This document shows positions 33,355 through 41,918 of a stretch of DNA of 64,000 bases, one piece after another; position 1 is the first letter of the stretch, and the number at the start of each line of letters is the position of its first letter. The notes beneath the pieces were generated by a model that worked only from the letters and a program-made list of their open reading frames with translations, had not been told where the DNA came from and made no database searches. The stretch covers positions 4,008,001 to 4,072,000 of the forward strand of contig NZ_CP023449.1 of the NCBI RefSeq assembly GCF_002355275.1, in the 5' to 3' direction. A program made the translations under genes and the position numbers. Source of the DNA: Rhizorhabdus dicambivorans. GTDB taxonomy: Bacteria > Pseudomonadota > Alphaproteobacteria > Sphingomonadales > Sphingomonadaceae.

Positions 33355-34707
33355 CTAACCGCCCATCACCGTTCCTGCCGCGCGCAATCCGGTGGTCAAC
33401 GCCGCCGCCAGACCACCGCCATATCCGCCACGATAGACGTCGCCGACATCGGCGCCCGCCGCGAGCAGGCCGCCGACAGGAGCACCATCCGCCCTCAGCA
33501 CACGCATCCGATCGTCGCAGCGCAGGCCGGCGAAAGTGAAGGTGATCGCCGGATAGACGATCAGCCCATAATAGGGCGCCCGCGCGAGCGGCTTGTGCGG
33601 CTGATGCACGCGGGGCGGCGAGAGATTCTCCCAATCCTCGCGGGCGCAGCGATTATAGTCGCTCAGCGTCGCGAGACATTGACCGCGGTCGAAGCCATGC
33701 GCTCCGGCGAAGGAGGCGATTTCGTCGAGCGTGTCCGCCACGATTCCTTCGCCGCCATGCTCCAGGGCGACCTGCATCCGGTCCTCGGGCGGTGCGACCT
33801 CGACGACGGCGGTGACGCCATGGGCCTGGTGGATCGCATCGTCCGACACCATCAGCGCCCGACCGCCCGGCTGCTGGAGAGTCTGGTGGGTGTTGGCGTG
33901 ATCGCCCTCGCTCTCGTCGCAGAAGCGATGACCGGCCTCGTTGAGCAGCACCGTATAATCGCTGTGATATTGCGACAGCCGGGTGAACAGCCGCGGGTCG
34001 CCCCAGGCGGGGGAGCCGCTGACCAGATGGCCGTAGAAGCCGAGATTGCCCTTGGGCGCGTCGCCGCCCGCCGCCGTACCCAGCCGCAGTCCGGCACCAT
34101 CGCTGGTGGGATTGGATCGCAGCAGCACGCTCCGCCCGTTGGGCCCCAGATAGGCTTCGCGCAGCTCGGCCGATCCCTGGAAACCGCCCGTGGACAGCAG
34201 CGTCCATGGCGCAAAGATATCCATCTCGCCGTCGGCATGCACGGTGTGCGCGCCGACCACGCGGCCTTCCGCGTCAGTCAGCAGCCGCTCGACCCTTGTA
34301 TCGCGCACGACGATGCCGCCGGCGCCTTCCACCGTCACCACCGCCTGGGCGAAATGGCCGAGCAGATCGGCCTGGTAGCCCCGCCCGTTGAGTGGATTGA
34401 CGACGTTGGACATATGCACGTCACGGCCGCGCAGCCAGGCGACGCCATCGCGGTAGCCCTGCGCCACCAGCGCCGAGAAAGCCGGATCGCCGCCGCCATG
34501 ATAGGCCATCTTGGCGGTGGACTCGAGCGTCCAGAGGATGCCGCCCGACATGGCCGCCGATCCGCCGACCTCGGCCGCCGCCTCTATCACCACGACCCGC
34601 AACCCCGCTTCGGCCGCGCGCGCGGCGGCGCTGAGGCCGGCCATGCCGGCTCCGATCACGATTAGATCGAATGTGAGCTGCTCGTCCTGCATGGCCTCTT
34701 CCATCAT
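33355..34707 (-). CDS. FAD-dependent dehydrogenase (fumarate reductase / ketosteroid dehydrogenase-like)
   Basis: 450 residues. The N-terminal FAD-binding motif LIVIGAGMAGLSAAARAAEAG is followed by EVGGSAAMSGGILW, and the C-terminus closes the fold with GGLLAAGADVGDVYRGGYGGG. This is the FAD_binding_2 family, which contains fumarate reductases and 3-ketosteroid delta1-dehydrogenases; the latter are a little longer (about 500-560). It may introduce a ring double bond, but no residue here proves that. Start uncertain between ATG 34707/34704 and ATG 34692 (after GGAAGAGG, close spacing). Single gene, divergent from LuxR paralogue 3. Confidence 0.83.
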   Translation of the reverse strand: MMEEAMQDEQLTFDLIVIGAGMAGLSAAARAAEAGLRVVVIEAAAEVGGSAAMSGGILWTLESTAKMAYHGGGDPAFSALVAQGYRDGVAWLRGRDVHMSNVVNPLNGRGYQADLLGHFAQAVVTVEGAGGIVVRDTRVERLLTDAEGRVVGAHTVHADGEMDIFAPWTLLSTGGFQGSAELREAYLGPNGRSVLLRSNPTSDGAGLRLGTAAGGDAPKGNLGFYGHLVSGSPAWGDPRLFTRLSQYHSDYTVLLNEAGHRFCDESEGDHANTHQTLQQPGGRALMVSDDAIHQAHGVTAVVEVAPPEDRMQVALEHGGEGIVADTLDEIASFAGAHGFDRGQCLATLSDYNRCAREDWENLSPPRVHQPHKPLARAPYYGLIVYPAITFTFAGLRCDDRMRVLRADGAPVGGLLAAGADVGDVYRGGYGGGLAAALTTGLRAAGTVMGG

Positions 34708-35068
34708 GATTGTCGCGAGGGAGCATGCCGTTCCGGCCCTGATCCCGCCTACCGATCAAAAGGACAGGTCGGCCCGCCATTGGGAAGACCGATTCGAGGG
34801 AGGCGGCCTCGGAGAGCGCCTCGGATGGATGGAAAAGGCTGTGACGAAAGCCGCCACCGCACGCTGGAATCTCCATTTGGTAAATCGACCAATTTTTCCA
34901 GAAAACTGCCATTTCCAACCAGATTGACGGCTGCCTGGGAACTTTATCCGATCGTCCAAACATCTTAATTCATGATGATGATTGGCAGTTTTTCTTGCCG
35001 CCTCACCGGGACTGGGATATGGTTGTCCCCGACAGGCAAACAGCCAGCACAGATCGGGAGTGGTTGCC
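34708..35068. promoter_or_regulatory. 361-base divergent control region with island motif and distant inverted repeat
   Basis: No gene is seen here. It separates the FAD dehydrogenase from LuxR paralogue 3. At 34755-34772 is a copy of the island motif (core AAGGACAGGT). Arms AAAACTGCCA (34902-34911) and TGGCAGTTTT (34983-34992) are perfectly complementary and 71 bases apart, in the most AT-rich part of the region. Both look like regulator sites, possibly for the LuxR protein itself. Confidence 0.45.
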
Positions 35069-35842
35069 ATGAATCCGCATGATATCGACTCGCTTCGCAT
35101 CGCCACGCCGGCCGATGTGCGCCCCGCGGCCGAGGCCTTTTACGCGCTGGCGCGCGACCGCTTCGACTGTCGCGTCGCGACCTGCCACAACATCGCCGTC
35201 AAGCAGCTGATGCGCGATGCCGAGGGCAATATCCTGGCGACCGACGTGTTCGGCTGGACCGATGACGAGGACGACCGGTGGTGGCGGACCCCGCAGCTCG
35301 CGCTCGCCTCCCCGCTCACCACCGCCTGCCGCTATGAGAGCGATCCCTTCTGGTGCAATGGCGACGGCTTCTACACGATGCGTCCCAATCGCTGGCTCGA
35401 CGGCATCGACCTCACCAATTTCGAGCGCCGCAGCTTCGCCCGCACGGCGATCGTGGTGCCGATCCACATGCCCTTCGGCCAGATCGGCGCGGTCAGCTTC
35501 ACTTCGACCGATCCGTCGCGTACCGACTTGTCCGAGGAGTTCGCCGCCCATGGCGAGACGCTGGGCCTCTATTCGCGCGCCTTCATCACCTCCTACCAGC
35601 GGGTGATGGTCGCGCCCGAGCGGCTGCCGGTCGGCGGCACGATGCTGAGCAAGCGCGAGGTCGAATGCCTGCGCTGGGCGGCGATCGGCAAGACCGATTA
35701 TGAGATCAGCCTGATCATGGCGCGCAGCCGCGCGACGGTGCGCTTTCACATCCACAATGCGGCGACCAAGCTCGATGCCGTGAACCGCAGCCAGACCGTC
35801 TTCAAGGCCGCCCAGCTTGGCTATATCGGGCTGAACAGCTGA
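35069..35842 (+). CDS. LuxR-type transcriptional regulator, paralogue 3
   Basis: 257 residues from MNPHDIDSLRIATPADVRPA; GGGAG precedes the ATG at 35069. It shares with the proteins at 16891 and 17792 the segments CRYESDPFWCNGDGF and VVPIHMPFGQIGAVSF, and the C-terminal helix-turn-helix LSKREVECLRWAAIGKTDYEIS with RATVRFHIHNAATKL. The closeness over the full length points to descent from one gene. No cognate synthase nearby. Divergent from the FAD dehydrogenase, convergent with the acyl-CoA dehydrogenase at 35877. Probable activator or repressor of island operons. Confidence 0.87.
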   Translation: MNPHDIDSLRIATPADVRPAAEAFYALARDRFDCRVATCHNIAVKQLMRDAEGNILATDVFGWTDDEDDRWWRTPQLALASPLTTACRYESDPFWCNGDGFYTMRPNRWLDGIDLTNFERRSFARTAIVVPIHMPFGQIGAVSFTSTDPSRTDLSEEFAAHGETLGLYSRAFITSYQRVMVAPERLPVGGTMLSKREVECLRWAAIGKTDYEISLIMARSRATVRFHIHNAATKLDAVNRSQTVFKAAQLGYIGLNS

Positions 35843-35876
35843 TCGCGACATAGCCGGGACGTTCCAATGCGGACGA

Positions 35877-37085
35877 TCAGAGCCCAAGCACCGTCTTGGC
35901 GATGATCGTCCGCTGCACTTCGTTGCTGCCCCCGAAGATCGTCCAGGCCCGGCCATTGAGCGCGCGGGCCGGGGCAACCTGCGCCTCCTTGCTGCGGATC
36001 GGCGCCTCGCCGCCGGGCGCATAGAGCGGCCGCGCCGTCGACAGCTGCAGCCCGGCATAGCCGAATGCCGACATGGTCAGCGAGTCGATCTGCTGATGCA
36101 GCGTCGAAGCACACATCTTGACCAGCGACGTCTGCGGCCCCGGCGCCTTGCCCTCGGCGATCTCGGCGAGAATGCGCAGCTCCGTCATTTCCAGGGCCAA
36201 CGCCTCCAGCTCGGTCCGTGCCAGCCGGGCCGCGAACAGCGGATCATCGAGCAGCGCGCCACCCGCGCCATCGCGCTCCTCCGCCGCGATCCGCCGCAAA
36301 GCTCCAAGCTCCGCCAGCAGGCGCGGCGCATGGCAGGAACCGCCGCGCTCGTTTTCCAGCAGGAACTTGGCGATCGTCCAGCCCTGCCCTTCATCGCCCA
36401 CCCGATCGGCCACCGGCACCTTCACATCGTCGAAGAAGACCGCATTGACCTCATGGTCCCCAGCCATGCCGATGATCGGCTTCACCTCGACTCCCTGCTG
36501 CCGCATGTCGATCAACAGGAAGCTCATCCCGCGCTGCGGCTTCACCTCAGCGTCGGTACGCACCAGGCAGAAGATATGGTCGGCGAACTGGGCGTGGGTG
36601 GTCCACAGCTTGCTGCCGTTGACGATATAATGATCGCCGTCCCGCACCGCGCGCGTCTTCAGGCTGGCGAGATCCGAACCCGAGGAGGGCTCGGAAAAGC
36701 CCTGGCACCAATAATCCTCTCCCGACAATATGCGCGGCAGCAGGCTGCTCTTCTGCGCCTCCGTCCCGAAGGTCCAGAGAACGGGCGCCAGCAGCTTGAG
36801 GCTGAGGACGGGAAGATTGGGCGCGTCGGCGAGCGCCAGTTCCTTCTCGAAGATATAGCGCTGCACCGGCGTCCAGCCGGTACCGCCATGCTCGACCGGC
36901 CAGTTATAGCCGAGCCAGCCCTTCTCATGGAGAATCCGCTGCCAGACGAGGCCAATGTCGGGCTCGGCGAACACCACCGGGGTCGCGCGAGCGCCGGCGC
37001 GCAGATCGGGCGTAAGATGGGTGTCGAGGAATGCGATCACCTCCTCCCGAAAGCGCTGCTCCCCCTCGCTATACTCGAAATCCAT
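35877..37085 (-). CDS. Acyl-CoA dehydrogenase
   Basis: 402 residues from MDFEYSEGEQRFREEVIAFL; the ATG at 37085 follows CCCGGAGGAAC. The FAD-contact segments QGFSEPSSGSDLASL and VNGSKLWTTHAQFAD are present, and the C-terminus holds WTIFGGSNEVQRTIIAKTVLGL. It resembles the large-chain partner of heteromeric bile-acid and steroid side-chain dehydrogenases (FadE family pairs). The divergent acyl-CoA dehydrogenase at 37274 has the smaller, degenerate type, so the two may assemble as an alpha2beta2 enzyme; that is inference from known FadE pairs. Confidence 0.9.
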   Translation of the reverse strand: MDFEYSEGEQRFREEVIAFLDTHLTPDLRAGARATPVVFAEPDIGLVWQRILHEKGWLGYNWPVEHGGTGWTPVQRYIFEKELALADAPNLPVLSLKLLAPVLWTFGTEAQKSSLLPRILSGEDYWCQGFSEPSSGSDLASLKTRAVRDGDHYIVNGSKLWTTHAQFADHIFCLVRTDAEVKPQRGMSFLLIDMRQQGVEVKPIIGMAGDHEVNAVFFDDVKVPVADRVGDEGQGWTIAKFLLENERGGSCHAPRLLAELGALRRIAAEERDGAGGALLDDPLFAARLARTELEALALEMTELRILAEIAEGKAPGPQTSLVKMCASTLHQQIDSLTMSAFGYAGLQLSTARPLYAPGGEAPIRSKEAQVAPARALNGRAWTIFGGSNEVQRTIIAKTVLGL

Positions 37086-37157
37086 TCCGTTCCTCCGGGG
37101 ACAAGGGCCCCTTCCAATTCCCCTCCTATCGCGCAGGAAACCGGCCGTGGCGTCTGT

Positions 37158-37173
37158 GCAAAAGGCTAGCCGA
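37158..37173. promoter_or_regulatory. Copy of the recurring island motif
   Basis: GCAAAAGGCTAGCCGA with core AAGGCTAGCC lies in the 188-base gap between two divergent acyl-CoA dehydrogenase genes, 72 bases before the minus-strand start and 100 before the plus-strand start. Confidence 0.38.
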
Positions 37174-37273
37174 CATCGAACTAGCTGAAAGCGGAGGCGC
37201 AGCGCCGGAACGGCTCGGTTACATCCCGAGGCGAAGGGCGCGGAAGGCGCCTGCATTGGGGCGAGTTCCGACC

Positions 37274-38353
37274 TTGGATTTCCGACTGAACGAAGAGCAG
37301 CAGATGCTGCGCGACATGGTGGAGCGCTTCGTCCAGGAGCGCTTCGATCCCGCCGTGCGTCCGCACCACCGCATTCCCGCCGCCGGCTTCGATGGCGGCA
37401 ATTGGGTGCTGCTCGCCGAGTTGGGCCTGCTCGCCCTGCCCCTCGCCGAAGAGGATGGCGGACTGGCGGGCGGTCCGGTCGAACTGATGGTTGTCGCCGA
37501 GGCACTCGGCCGAGGCGTTGTCGCCGAACCCTATCTCACCGAGATCCTGTTTGCCGGGCAATTGCTGGCCCGCGCGGGAACGCCCGCGCAGAAGGAGCGG
37601 TTTCTTGCCAATGTGGCGGCGGGCGCGGTCCATATCGCCGTCGCTCATGCCGAGCCCGCGTCGCGCTTCGCGCTCGACGACGTCGAGACGCGCTTCACCG
37701 ATGGCCGGATCGACGGGACCAAGACCTTCATCGTGGCCGGCGCCGCGACCGATGCCTTCATCGTCACCGCGCGCGGCGAGGACGGCACGATCGGCCTCTA
37801 TCTGGTCGAGGCCGGTGCGGCGGGTATCACCCGGCAGGATTACCGCCTGATCGACGGCGCGACTGCCGCACAGATCGGTTTTGCCGGAACACCCGCCGAG
37901 CCAATGGCCGGCGACATCTCGATATTGGCCGCGCTGATCGACGAGCTTCGCGTGCCGATCGCGGCGGAAATGCTGGGGCTGATGTCGGCGCTGTTCGACA
38001 CTACCCTCGACTATATCCGCGTCCGCAAGCAGTTCGGCGCGTCGATCGGCAGCTTCCAGGCGATCCAGCATCGCATGGCCGATCAGTATATGGCGGTCGA
38101 ACAATCGCGCTCGCTGCTCTACCGCGCCGCACTGGCCGAGGGTGAAGGTGCCGAGGCCGCCAGGATCGGTGCCAAGGCCTATATCGCCGAAGCCGGTGTG
38201 CGGCTGGCGGAGGAAGCAATCCAGCTCCACGGCGGCATGGGCATCACCGACGAACTGATCGTCGGCCATGCCTATAAGCGGATGCTGCTGCTCGCCAGCC
38301 TGTTTGGCGATCCCGACACGGAGATCAAACGGTACGCCGCCGCGATGCGCTGA
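37274..38353 (+). CDS. Acyl-CoA dehydrogenase, short partner type
   Basis: 359 residues if translation starts at TTG 37274, giving LDFRLNEEQQMLRDMVERF, which aligns with the normal start of the family. The only ATG further up runs through the divergent gene's start, so it is rejected. It holds RKQFGASIGSFQAIQHRMAD and ELHGG-like QLHGGMGITDELIVGHAYKR near the end. The mid-region lacks a clear FAD-contact TEP.(G)S(D) motif, having AHAEPASRFALDD instead. Reduced FAD contacts are usual in the non-catalytic chain of heteromeric FadE enzymes. Divergent from a full-length dehydrogenase that may be its partner. Confidence 0.85.
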   Translation: MDFRLNEEQQMLRDMVERFVQERFDPAVRPHHRIPAAGFDGGNWVLLAELGLLALPLAEEDGGLAGGPVELMVVAEALGRGVVAEPYLTEILFAGQLLARAGTPAQKERFLANVAAGAVHIAVAHAEPASRFALDDVETRFTDGRIDGTKTFIVAGAATDAFIVTARGEDGTIGLYLVEAGAAGITRQDYRLIDGATAAQIGFAGTPAEPMAGDISILAALIDELRVPIAAEMLGLMSALFDTTLDYIRVRKQFGASIGSFQAIQHRMADQYMAVEQSRSLLYRAALAEGEGAEAARIGAKAYIAEAGVRLAEEAIQLHGGMGITDELIVGHAYKRMLLLASLFGDPDTEIKRYAAAMR

Positions 38354-38426
38354 TCCGTCCCTTTTTCCCTACTGAGGCCGGTCCGGTGTCCAACGCCGGT
38401 CCGGCCTTCTTCTGTCTGGAAAACTG

Positions 38427-38510
38427 TCGGCCCTGCGGAGGCCCGGACCGCGACAGGCTCGCCGTCAGCTTGCCTAAGGAGCCCCTGACGGCCCCGGCCT
38501 CCACCGCGCC
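38427..38510. repeat. REP-like dispersed repeat, copy 3
   Basis: TCGGCCCTGCGGAGG opens a 34-base unit matching copy 1 in 29 of 34 positions by eye, and GGCCCCGGCCTCC (38490-38502) matches the right side of copy 2. It lies in the 163-base gap between convergent genes, which holds nothing else clear. Confidence 0.55.
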
Positions 38511-38516
38511 GACACT

Positions 38517-39659
38517 TTACCGGGTGAGGATCGTCACCGCCGAGACGCCGGGCGCGCCATAGACATGGCTGTAGGCGGTCTTCGGATCGCCGGCGACCTG
38601 GCGCGCGCCTCCGGCCCCGCGCAGCTGGACGACATTCTCATAGACCTGGCGCAATCCCGACGCGCCGATCGGTTCGCCGCAGGCAATGCAGCCGCCATCG
38701 GTGTTGACCGGCAGGGAGCCGTCGAGCCGTGTGCGGCCCTCGGCCAGCCACTGTTCCTGCTCGCCATCCTTGCAGAAGCCGTTTTCCGCCATATGCATGA
38801 TCTCGGCACCGGCCTCGGTATCCTGCAGTTGGGCGACGTCGATGTCCCCGGGGCCGACCCCGGCCTTCTCGAACGCCGCCTTGCTGGCGATCTCGGTTGC
38901 CGTGCCGCCGCGCTCGACGTCGAGCGCGGGCGCGAACACCTCGAACGATCCCGCCGGACGGGTGCGCATCGCCGCGGCCGCCAGCCTGATCATCGGCCCG
39001 CCCAGTTCACGGGCCTTCTTCTCGCTCGCGAGCACCAGCGACACCGCACCCTCGGCGGGGGAGCAGAACATGAACTTGGTCAGCGGATCGCTGACCATCT
39101 GGGAGTTGAGGATAGTGTCGAGGTCGACCTCCTCACGCCGCCACGCATGTTCGGCGCGCGCTCCATTGTGGAAGCTCTTCTCGGCAACCAGCCCCAGCGT
39201 CCGGGGGCTGATGCCGTGCAATTCCATGTAGCGCTGGATCTTCATCGCGAAGAACTGCGTGGTCAGCATCAGGCCGATATCGCCATACCAGTCCGGCAGG
39301 CCCCACTCGGCAGGCTTGGGATCGAAGGCGCCGCGCGGGTGCTTGTCGAAGCCTACCGCGACGCCAAGGTCATATTCGCCCGACTGGATCGAGCTGGCGG
39401 CGGCGAACAGTGCGGATCCGCCGGTGGCGCAGCCATTCTTGACGTTGATGAACTGCACGCCTGTCAGGCCCAGTCGGCTCACCATCGTATCGGCATTGCC
39501 CGACGCATCGGAGCCGCCATAGGCGAACTGCACGTCGTTCCATTCCACACCAGCATCGGCGATTGCGCTGCGGACCGCCGCGACGCCCATGTCCAGCCCG
39601 GTCATGCCCTCGGCGCGGCCGAAGGGGTGGATACCGATTCCGACGATATAGGCGCTCAT
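38517..39659 (-). CDS. Thiolase-superfamily lipid-transfer protein (SCPx-like)
   Basis: 380 residues from MSAYIVGIGIHPFGRAEG. The nucleophilic Cys is kept in NVKNGCATGGSAL (near 86), but the His motif reads GEPIGASG instead of GHPxGxxG and the C-terminal CxG Cys is replaced by HVYGAPG. It is thus partly degenerate compared with the complete thiolase at 1366. Overlaps the DUF35 gene by four bases (ATGA), with that gene upstream. The pair resembles SCPx-thiolase/DUF35 complexes of steroid and branched-acid breakdown, either thiolytic or aldolytic. Last gene of a five-gene operon with dehydrogenase, SDR and kinase. Confidence 0.83.
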   Translation of the reverse strand: MSAYIVGIGIHPFGRAEGMTGLDMGVAAVRSAIADAGVEWNDVQFAYGGSDASGNADTMVSRLGLTGVQFINVKNGCATGGSALFAAASSIQSGEYDLGVAVGFDKHPRGAFDPKPAEWGLPDWYGDIGLMLTTQFFAMKIQRYMELHGISPRTLGLVAEKSFHNGARAEHAWRREEVDLDTILNSQMVSDPLTKFMFCSPAEGAVSLVLASEKKARELGGPMIRLAAAAMRTRPAGSFEVFAPALDVERGGTATEIASKAAFEKAGVGPGDIDVAQLQDTEAGAEIMHMAENGFCKDGEQEQWLAEGRTRLDGSLPVNTDGGCIACGEPIGASGLRQVYENVVQLRGAGGARQVAGDPKTAYSHVYGAPGVSAVTILTR

Positions 39660-40072
39660 GCCGCCGTTCCTTCCACTCGTTCGAAGGCATAGGTGAGGAT
39701 GGAGGTGCCATCCGCATCCTCGGCGAAGGGCACGATCACCGTGCGATAGCGTTCGCCGATCCGCAGCGCGGCAAAATCCGCCTCGGTCAGCCGCCCTTCG
39801 ACGATCACCTGGCCGGGAAATTCGACATAGCCGACCGCATAGGGCGTGAACGCCTCGGGCCCGGCATAGGGCGGCGACTTCGGACGGAAACGCTGCACCG
39901 TCCAAGACCACAGCGTCCCTTCCGACGCCAGATCGACCGGATCGCAATCCTGCCCCTCCAGACCCTCGGGGAAGGGAAAGACGATCCGCCCCGTGGTTCG
40001 GCTTCGGCCCGCGATCAGATGCGGCCGGGGTGTTTCGGCAAACAGATCCTGGGCGATGGGGCGCGTCGTCAT
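39656..40072 (-). CDS. DUF35 OB-fold protein, zinc-ribbon cysteines lost
   Basis: 138 residues. The OB-fold part is recognisable (LWSWTVQRF, YAVGYVEFPGQVIVEGRL, YRTVIVPFAEDADG). Where DUF35 proteins have a four-Cys zinc ribbon this one has LIAGRSRTTGRIVFPFPEG, and only one Cys remains nearby. The ribbon is thus probably unable to bind zinc. The sister protein at 13952 keeps all four. Its four-base overlap with the thiolase-like gene implies a complex. CCGGAGATTGAC precedes the ATG. Function as acyl-CoA-binding subunit is inferred from the family. Confidence 0.8.
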   Translation of the reverse strand: MTTRPIAQDLFAETPRPHLIAGRSRTTGRIVFPFPEGLEGQDCDPVDLASEGTLWSWTVQRFRPKSPPYAGPEAFTPYAVGYVEFPGQVIVEGRLTEADFAALRIGERYRTVIVPFAEDADGTSILTYAFERVEGTAA

Positions 40073-40091
40073 GTCAATCTCCGGTTCGATC

Positions 40092-41174
40092 TCAGGCGCC
40101 GGCGTCGAGCGCTTCGATCCAGGCGGCTTCGGCCAGCGGTTCCACCTTCGCGGCCATCTCCCCGGCGTTGGAGGAAGAGGCGTTGCCCGCCGCCGCGCGG
40201 GCGGCGACGCCCTGCCAGATCGCGGCGACGCGGAAGAGGTTATAGGCGCGATAGAAGCCCAGATTGCCGGGCATCGGTAGACCCCGCCGTTCGAAATAGC
40301 GGACCAGATAGGCGTCCAGAGACGGGATGCCCAGCGCGGCGAGATCCTCGCCCTTCAGCGTCCCGCGCGGATCGATGCCGGCCGGGCGGTACCACTCCAT
40401 GGCATGATACATCAGGTCGCCCATCGCATCGCCGGTGGTGGACAGTTCCCAGTCGATCACCGCCGCCACCTTGGGCTCGGTCGGGTGGATCAGGATATTG
40501 TGGAAGCTGTAGTCGCCATGGACGATCCTCGTGGCGCGCTCGACATCCACCGGGACGGCACCCGGCAGCCACTCGATCAGCCGGTCCATCGCCGGTATGC
40601 GATGGCTCTCGGTATCGCGATACTGGCGCGACCAGCGCGCGACCTGCCGGGCGAAATAATTGCCGGGCCTGCCATAGCCCTCAAGTCCAATGGCGTCCGG
40701 ATCGAAGCTGTGCAGCCGGGCCAGCGTCTCGTTGATCGAGTCGCACACCGCCGCCCGCTCGTCGGGGTTCAGGTCCGGCATGCGGCAATCGAAGAAGATG
40801 CGCCCCGGCACATGCGCCATCAGGTAGAAGGGGGAACCGATGACCTCGGGGTCCTCTTCATAGACCAGCGGCTCTGGCACCGGGAAGCCCTGCGCGAACA
40901 GCGCGGAAAGGATGCGATGCTCGCGATCGACCGCATGGGCGGAGGCCAGTGTCACGCCCGGCGGCTTGCGGCGCAGCACATAGGTCCGGTCGGGTGTGTC
41001 GAGGATGTAGGTGGGATTGGACTGCCCGCCTTCGAACTGGCGCACGCTCATCGGCGTGGTGAAGCCCGCCACCCGTTCCTTGAGGAAGGCTTCCAGGCGT
41101 CCGAGATCGAAGCGGTGCGCCGACTTCACCTCGACGATGTCACCGAAATATTTCTTGGGCGCGGGCTCGCTCAC
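40092..41174 (-). CDS. APH-fold kinase, ACAD10/11- and LvaA-like
   Basis: 360 residues starting with GTG at 41174, which overlaps the SDR stop (GTGA). The small-molecule kinase motifs are clear: QFEGGQSNPTY (glycine-rich loop), YVLRRKPPG (Lys), IVHGDYSFHNILIHP (catalytic loop) and VAAVIDWELSTTGDAMGDL (metal Asp, then the specific WELST.GD run). This last run is typical of the kinase domain of ACAD10/ACAD11 and of bacterial LvaA, which phosphorylate a 4-hydroxyacyl-CoA. Antibiotic resistance is unlikely. It lies in one operon with an ACAD10/11-like dehydrogenase and an SDR, as expected for the 4-hydroxy-acid route. Confidence 0.87.
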   Translation of the reverse strand: MSEPAPKKYFGDIVEVKSAHRFDLGRLEAFLKERVAGFTTPMSVRQFEGGQSNPTYILDTPDRTYVLRRKPPGVTLASAHAVDREHRILSALFAQGFPVPEPLVYEEDPEVIGSPFYLMAHVPGRIFFDCRMPDLNPDERAAVCDSINETLARLHSFDPDAIGLEGYGRPGNYFARQVARWSRQYRDTESHRIPAMDRLIEWLPGAVPVDVERATRIVHGDYSFHNILIHPTEPKVAAVIDWELSTTGDAMGDLMYHAMEWYRPAGIDPRGTLKGEDLAALGIPSLDAYLVRYFERRGLPMPGNLGFYRAYNLFRVAAIWQGVAARAAAGNASSSNAGEMAAKVEPLAEAAWIEALDAGA

Positions 41175-41914
41175 CGCTGGCCCCCATCGACGGTCAGCAC
41201 AGTGCCGGTGGTGTAGCTCGAATGGTCGCTGGCGAAGTAGAGCGCGGCGGTGACCACTTCCTCGGGCCGACCGATGCGGCGCGCCGCAGAGTTGATCGTC
41301 TTGTCGGCCTCCTCGCGCCAGCTCTTGGAGATGTCGGTCCAGAAGGGCCCGGCCATGATGCAGTTGACCCGGACATTCGGCCCATATTCGAGCGCATGGC
41401 CCTTGGTGATGATGTTGAGCGCGCCCTTGGCCGCGGCATAGACCGCGAACTCGGGCTCGGGGTGGACCGCACCGGTGCTGCTGACGTTGATGATCGATCC
41501 GCTGCCCTGCGCCACCATCCGCTCGCCGACCAGCGAAGCGAGCCGGAACGGTCCCTTGAAGTTGAGGCCGACGGTCTTGTCGAACAGCGTCTCGGTCATG
41601 TCGGTCGACTTGGCGACCGCGGGCGCGTTGCCGGCGTTGTTGATCAATATGTCGATCCGCCCGGCGGCTGCATAGGCCGCTTCCACCAGTTCGTCGATCG
41701 CCTCCCAGCGGCCGACATGCGCCGGGATCGCCCAGCCGCGCCGACCGAGCGCCTCGACCTCGGCCACCGCTTCCGCGCAGCTGGCGGCATCGCGGCTGGT
41801 GACGATCACGTCGGCGCCGCATTCGGCGAGCGCCTTCACCATCGCTCGGCCGAGCCCCCGGCTACCGCCGGTGACGAGCGCGACCTTGCCGCTCAGATCG
41901 AAATAATCGGCCAT
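41171..41914 (-). CDS. SDR family oxidoreductase
   Basis: 247 residues from MADYFDLSGKVALVTGG. It has TGGSRGLG, NNAG and the active-site YAAAK, and ends TTGTVLTVDGGQR. Four bases behind the acyl-CoA dehydrogenase and overlapping the kinase start, so firmly in that operon. It may oxidise the 3-hydroxyacyl-CoA made by the kinase/dehydrogenase pair; this is inferred from context only. Confidence 0.88.
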   Translation of the reverse strand: MADYFDLSGKVALVTGGSRGLGRAMVKALAECGADVIVTSRDAASCAEAVAEVEALGRRGWAIPAHVGRWEAIDELVEAAYAAAGRIDILINNAGNAPAVAKSTDMTETLFDKTVGLNFKGPFRLASLVGERMVAQGSGSIINVSSTGAVHPEPEFAVYAAAKGALNIITKGHALEYGPNVRVNCIMAGPFWTDISKSWREEADKTINSAARRIGRPEEVVTAALYFASDHSSYTTGTVLTVDGGQR

Positions 41915-41918
41915 CGGC

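Noticed and set aside
40092-41174. Aminoglycoside-resistance phosphotransferase
   Set aside because: The APH fold is shared, but the WELST.GD run and the dehydrogenase operon point to the ACAD10/11-LvaA type.
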